Shown here: positions 33,125 to 35,835 of the stretch, piece by piece
How positions within the stretch are numbered: position 1 is the stretch's first letter
How the letters are laid out: each line of letters starts with the position of its first letter
DNA from: an uncultured Burkholderiales bacterium
GTDB taxonomy: Bacteria > Pseudomonadota > Gammaproteobacteria > Burkholderiales > Burkholderiaceae
Reading direction: 5' to 3'
Assembly: GCA_946480465.1 (NCBI GenBank)
Contig: CAMLJY010000062.1
Span: 1 to 35,835 of the forward strand
DNA: 35,835 nt
Program-made: the position numbers and the translations under genes
Notes under the pieces: model-generated
Database searches by the model: none
What the model was told of the DNA's origin: nothing
What the model saw: only the letters and a program-made list of their open reading frames with translations

Positions 33125-34468
33125 ATGATCCCGGCACCTTCCACCCAGGTCCTGGCGCGGTTCGCTGCGGAGCTGGCGTCGCGGCCGCTCACTTCGAGCG
33201 TCATCCATCATGCCCGGCGGGCGGTGATCGACTGGCATGCCTCGCTGGTACCCGGCCTGGCGGCGCCGGCCGTGCGCGTGCTGGAACAGGTGCTGGCGGA
33301 CGAGCTGGGCCGCGGACCCGCGCGCCTGGTGGGGCCGGGCCACGGGCGGGCGGCGACCCTGCGCGCCGCGGCGCTCCTCCACGGCACGGCTGCGCATGCC
33401 GCCGAGCTCGACGACAGCTTCCGCGACGCGATGGTGCATCCCGGTGCGGCCACCATCGCCGCCGCGCTGGCGGTCGCACAGGCGAACAAGGTGGGTGGAG
33501 AGCAGTTCCTGCGCGCCGTGGTGCTGGGCTACGAGGTGTCCACGCGCATCGGCGTCGCCATGGGCCGGGCGCACTACCGCCACTGGCACAGCACCGGCAC
33601 CGTGGGTACTTTCGGCGCCGCGGCCGCCGCCGCCGCCGCGTTCGGGCTGGGCGAGGCGGCCTTCGCCCACACGCTGGCCTTGGCCGCGACCTTCGCCGCG
33701 GGCCTGCAGCAGGCGTTCCGGCTGGAGAGCATGGCCAAGCCGCTGCATGCCGGCCGTGCCGCCGAGGCCGGCGTGCTGGCGGCGCAGCTGGCCGCGGGCG
33801 GCATGCGCAGTTCGCTGGACGTGCTGGAAGGCGAGGCCGGCCTGGGCCGGGCGATGAGCGACGGGCCCGACTGGTCGGTGCTCGGCAAGACGCTGGGGCA
33901 CGACTTCCACATCACGCGGCTCACCTTCAAGAACCACGTCGGCTGCGGCCACACCTTCGCGGCAATCGACGGCGCGCTGGCGCTGCGGCAGCAGCATGGC
34001 TTCACCCACGACGACATCGAGCAGCTGCACCTGGGCGTGTACCAGCCCACGCTGGACATCGCGCCGCACGTGGACCCACGGGATGCGGACCAGGCGAAGT
34101 TCAGCCTGCACTACATGGTGGCCACGGCGCTGGTGCACGGCAGCGTGCGGCTCGCCGCCTTCGAGCCCGCGCGCCTGAACGATCCGGCGACACGCGCGCT
34201 GATGAAGCGCACCACCAAGTCGCTCGACCGGGACGTGGACGCGGCCTTCCCCGGGCGGCGCGGGGCCCGCGTGCAGGTCACGCTGCGCGACGGCCGGCGC
34301 CTGGCGCACCTGCAGACCGACCGCAAGGGCGATCCCGAGCTGCCGCTGTCCGATGCCGATCTCGAGGGCAAGCTGCTGGAGCTGGCCGCTCCCACCTTGG
34401 GGGTGGCCGAGGCGCACGCGCTGCTCGAGCGCATCTGGTCCCTGCCCGCCGGTGGGGGCCTGCCCTGA
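33125..34468 (+). CDS. MmgE/PrpD family protein
   Basis: A 447-residue protein of the 2-methylcitrate dehydratase (PrpD)/immune-responsive gene 1 superfamily. Visible hallmarks are HAAELDDSFRDAMVHPGAAT (the conserved His/Asp loop), GYEVSTRIGVAMG, HSTGTVGTFGAAAAAA and KPLHAGRAAEAGVLAAQLAA. Characterised members dehydrate 2-methylcitrate or decarboxylate cis-aconitate; many members sit in Burkholderiales catabolic operons with unknown substrates. No methylcitrate synthase or lyase is nearby, so a methylcitrate cycle role is unlikely here. It probably acts as a hydro-lyase or isomerase on a pathway acid. It lies 55 bases after the dehydrogenase and 53 bases before the thiolase. Confidence 0.9.
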   Translation: MIPAPSTQVLARFAAELASRPLTSSVIHHARRAVIDWHASLVPGLAAPAVRVLEQVLADELGRGPARLVGPGHGRAATLRAAALLHGTAAHAAELDDSFRDAMVHPGAATIAAALAVAQANKVGGEQFLRAVVLGYEVSTRIGVAMGRAHYRHWHSTGTVGTFGAAAAAAAAFGLGEAAFAHTLALAATFAAGLQQAFRLESMAKPLHAGRAAEAGVLAAQLAAGGMRSSLDVLEGEAGLGRAMSDGPDWSVLGKTLGHDFHITRLTFKNHVGCGHTFAAIDGALALRQQHGFTHDDIEQLHLGVYQPTLDIAPHVDPRDADQAKFSLHYMVATALVHGSVRLAAFEPARLNDPATRALMKRTTKSLDRDVDAAFPGRRGARVQVTLRDGRRLAHLQTDRKGDPELPLSDADLEGKLLELAAPTLGVAEAHALLERIWSLPAGGGLP

Positions 34469-34521
34469 GCGCTTCCGGCTGGCCCGTGGCGCCTGAACCT
34501 CTCCATCGAAAGACCGACACC

Positions 34522-35724
34522 ATGCCCCATGCCTTCATCTGCGATGCCATCCGTACGCCTTTCGGACGTTATGGCGGCGCCTTGTCGGGCGTGCGTGCCG
34601 ACGACCTGGGGGCGATTCCCATCGCCGCGCTGCTGGCGCGCCACCCGCGCATGGACTGGCAGGCCGTCACCGACGTGGTCTACGGCTGCGCCAATCAGGC
34701 CGGTGAGGACAACCGCAACGTCGCCCGCATGAGCGCGCTGCTGGCCGGCCTGCCGGTGGTGGTGCCGGGGTCGACGGTCAACCGCCTGTGCGGCTCCGGG
34801 CTCGACGCGCTGGGCACGGCCGCCCGGGCCATCCGCAGCGGCGAGGCCGGGCTGATGATTGCCGGCGGCGTCGAGAGCATGTCGCGCGCGCCCTTCGTGT
34901 TGGGCAAGGCCGAGGCAGCCTTCTCGCGCGCCGCGAAGATCGAGGACACCACCATCGGCTGGCGCTTCGTGAACCGGCTGATGCAGGAACGCCACGGTGT
35001 CGATTCGATGCCGGAGACGGCCGAGAACGTGGCGGCCGAGTTCGGTATTTCGCGCCAGGCGCAGGACCGCATGGCACTGGCTTCGCAGACCAAGGCGCTG
35101 GCGGCGCAGAAGAGCGGCCTCTTCGATGCCGAGATCGTGCCGGTGACGATCCCGCAGAAGAGGGGCGAGGCCTTCGTCGTCGCCCGCGACGAGCACCCGC
35201 GCGAGACGACGCTGGAGGCGCTGGCGAAGCTCAAGGGCGTGGTGCGGGCCGACGGCACGGTGACGGCCGGCAACGCGTCGGGCGTCAACGACGGGGCCTG
35301 CGCATTACTGCTGGCCGACGAGGCCACTGCCGGGCGTCACGGCCTGACGCCCAAAGCACGCGTCGTCGGCATGGCCACTGCCGGCGTACCGCCGCGCATC
35401 ATGGGCATCGGTCCCGCGCCCGCCACGCGGCGCGTGCTCCAGCTCACCGGCCTGTCGCTGGCGCAGATGGACGTCATCGAGCTCAACGAGGCTTTCGCGG
35501 CGCAGGGCCTGGCCGTGCTGCGCGACCTGGGGCTGGCCGACGACGACCCGCGCGTGAATCCCAACGGCGGCGCCATCGCGCTGGGCCACCCGTTGGGCGC
35601 CAGCGGCGCGCGCCTGGCCACCACGGCGATGAACCAGCTGCATCGCACGGGAGGCCGCTACGCGTTGTGCGCGATGTGCATCGGCGTCGGGCAGGGCATT
35701 GCCGTGGTCATCGAGCGGGTCTGA
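34522..35724 (+). CDS. Acetyl-CoA acyltransferase (thiolase), 3-oxoadipyl-CoA thiolase-like
   Basis: A 400-residue degradative thiolase. Nucleophile Cys90 lies in NRLCGSGLDALG, the general-base His356 in GGAIALGHPLGASGAR, and the second catalytic Cys386 in CAMCIGVGQG; NEAFAAQGLAVLRDLG is also present. The length and the DAIRTPFGRYGGALSGVRAD start closely resemble PcaF/PaaJ enzymes that cleave 3-oxoadipyl-CoA into succinyl-CoA and acetyl-CoA, but the name is not certain because relatives use other 3-oxoacyl-CoAs. The start at 34522 is preferred over 34486 because conserved sequence begins there and GAAAG precedes it at a plausible distance. It is the last gene of the operon and would finish beta-oxidation started by the upstream enzymes. 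Confidence 0.92.
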   Translation: MPHAFICDAIRTPFGRYGGALSGVRADDLGAIPIAALLARHPRMDWQAVTDVVYGCANQAGEDNRNVARMSALLAGLPVVVPGSTVNRLCGSGLDALGTAARAIRSGEAGLMIAGGVESMSRAPFVLGKAEAAFSRAAKIEDTTIGWRFVNRLMQERHGVDSMPETAENVAAEFGISRQAQDRMALASQTKALAAQKSGLFDAEIVPVTIPQKRGEAFVVARDEHPRETTLEALAKLKGVVRADGTVTAGNASGVNDGACALLLADEATAGRHGLTPKARVVGMATAGVPPRIMGIGPAPATRRVLQLTGLSLAQMDVIELNEAFAAQGLAVLRDLGLADDDPRVNPNGGAIALGHPLGASGARLATTAMNQLHRTGGRYALCAMCIGVGQGIAVVIERV

Positions 35725-35741
35725 CAGGCGCAGGCAGCGGT

Positions 35742-35756
35742 CGCGCACGGTGCGCG
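35742..35756 (+). terminator. Possible terminator hairpin after the thiolase gene
   Basis: CGCGCA (35742-35747) and TGCGCG (35751-35756) form a 6-base GC-rich stem with a CGG loop, 18 bases after the thiolase stop and between convergent genes. No T run follows, so intrinsic termination is only a guess. Confidence 0.3.
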
Positions 35757-35780
35757 GCGGCAGGCGACCTGCTGACGACC

Positions 35781-35835
35781 TCATCCGCGCCGCAGGGCGA
35801 ACGAGAAGTCGGCGCCTCGGTTGGGCTCGGACCGC
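35781..35835 (-). CDS. Probable C-terminal end of a convergent gene cut by the right edge
   Basis: On the - strand the last visible codons read RSEPNRGADFSFALRRG followed by TGA (complement of 35781-35783). Most third positions are G or C, as in the real genes here, and the other frames look less coding-like. Only 17 codons are visible, too few to name a family. The gene would converge on the thiolase operon. Confidence 0.4.
   Translation of the reverse strand, partial: RSEPNRGADFSFALRRG

Noticed and set aside
30931..33204. Open - strand frame of 757 codons opposite the fused dehydrogenase
   Set aside because: It is an antisense shadow of a gene with complete catalytic motifs.
1..35835. CRISPR arrays, tRNA or rRNA genes, insertion sequences
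   Set aside because: No regularly spaced repeats of suitable length, no cloverleaf-like or rRNA-like segments and no transposase-like proteins were seen.

Overview
The window is about 70% GC, tightly packed, and reads as the chromosome of a Burkholderiales-type betaproteobacterium. This placement rests on a Bug/TctC-type binding protein divergent from an IclR regulator, a DUF1302/DUF1329 pair, strong G/C bias at third codon positions and many 4-base ATGA overlaps between genes. Genus cannot be fixed from the sequence alone. No tRNA, rRNA, CRISPR array or insertion sequence was recognised.

Region 1 (3-18822, + strand) looks like one long catabolic locus. It opens with an envelope module: DUF1302 outer-membrane protein (cut by the left edge), DUF1329 protein, a Ycf48-like beta-propeller and an RND/MMPL permease. 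The permease reads without a stop codon into a class A flavin monooxygenase. Enzymes follow for oxidising and cleaving an aromatic or similar ring: an alpha/beta hydrolase of the carbon-carbon hydrolase type, a two-domain extradiol-dioxygenase-like protein with an intact 2-His-1-Glu site, a small Rieske ferredoxin, a second flavin monooxygenase, an MFS transporter and a cyclase/formamidase-family hydrolase. A chemoreceptor and a periplasmic binding protein overlap by one base. Then come a cupin, a fumarylacetoacetate-hydrolase-family enzyme and an SDR dehydrogenase/epimerase. The proposed logic is uptake, hydroxylation, extradiol cleavage, hydrolysis, FAH-type hydrolysis and chemotaxis toward the substrate. 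The substrate itself is not identifiable here.

Region 2 (18937-24580, - strand) is a compact transport operon. A TonB-dependent siderophore-type receptor is followed by an ABC ATPase and two DUF3526-type ABC permeases, with 4-base overlaps. A 16-base palindrome containing a Fur-box-like core sits at the receptor's 5' end.

Region 3 (about 24615-26035) is decayed. It holds a short + strand remnant resembling an SGNH/GDSL hydrolase and an S9-family peptidase gene on the - strand that has lost most of its catalytic domain and its frame.

Region 4 (26075-35724) is an IclR regulator divergent from a second catabolic operon: Bug-type binding protein, atypical crotonase, ADP-forming-type acyl-CoA synthetase, fused enoyl-CoA hydratase/3-hydroxyacyl-CoA dehydrogenase, MmgE/PrpD protein and a PcaF-like thiolase. 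Together they could take up a carboxylic acid, activate it to a CoA thioester and beta-oxidise it. A perfect 15-base inverted repeat in the divergent spacer is the likely IclR operator. The right edge probably holds the last codons of a convergent - strand gene.
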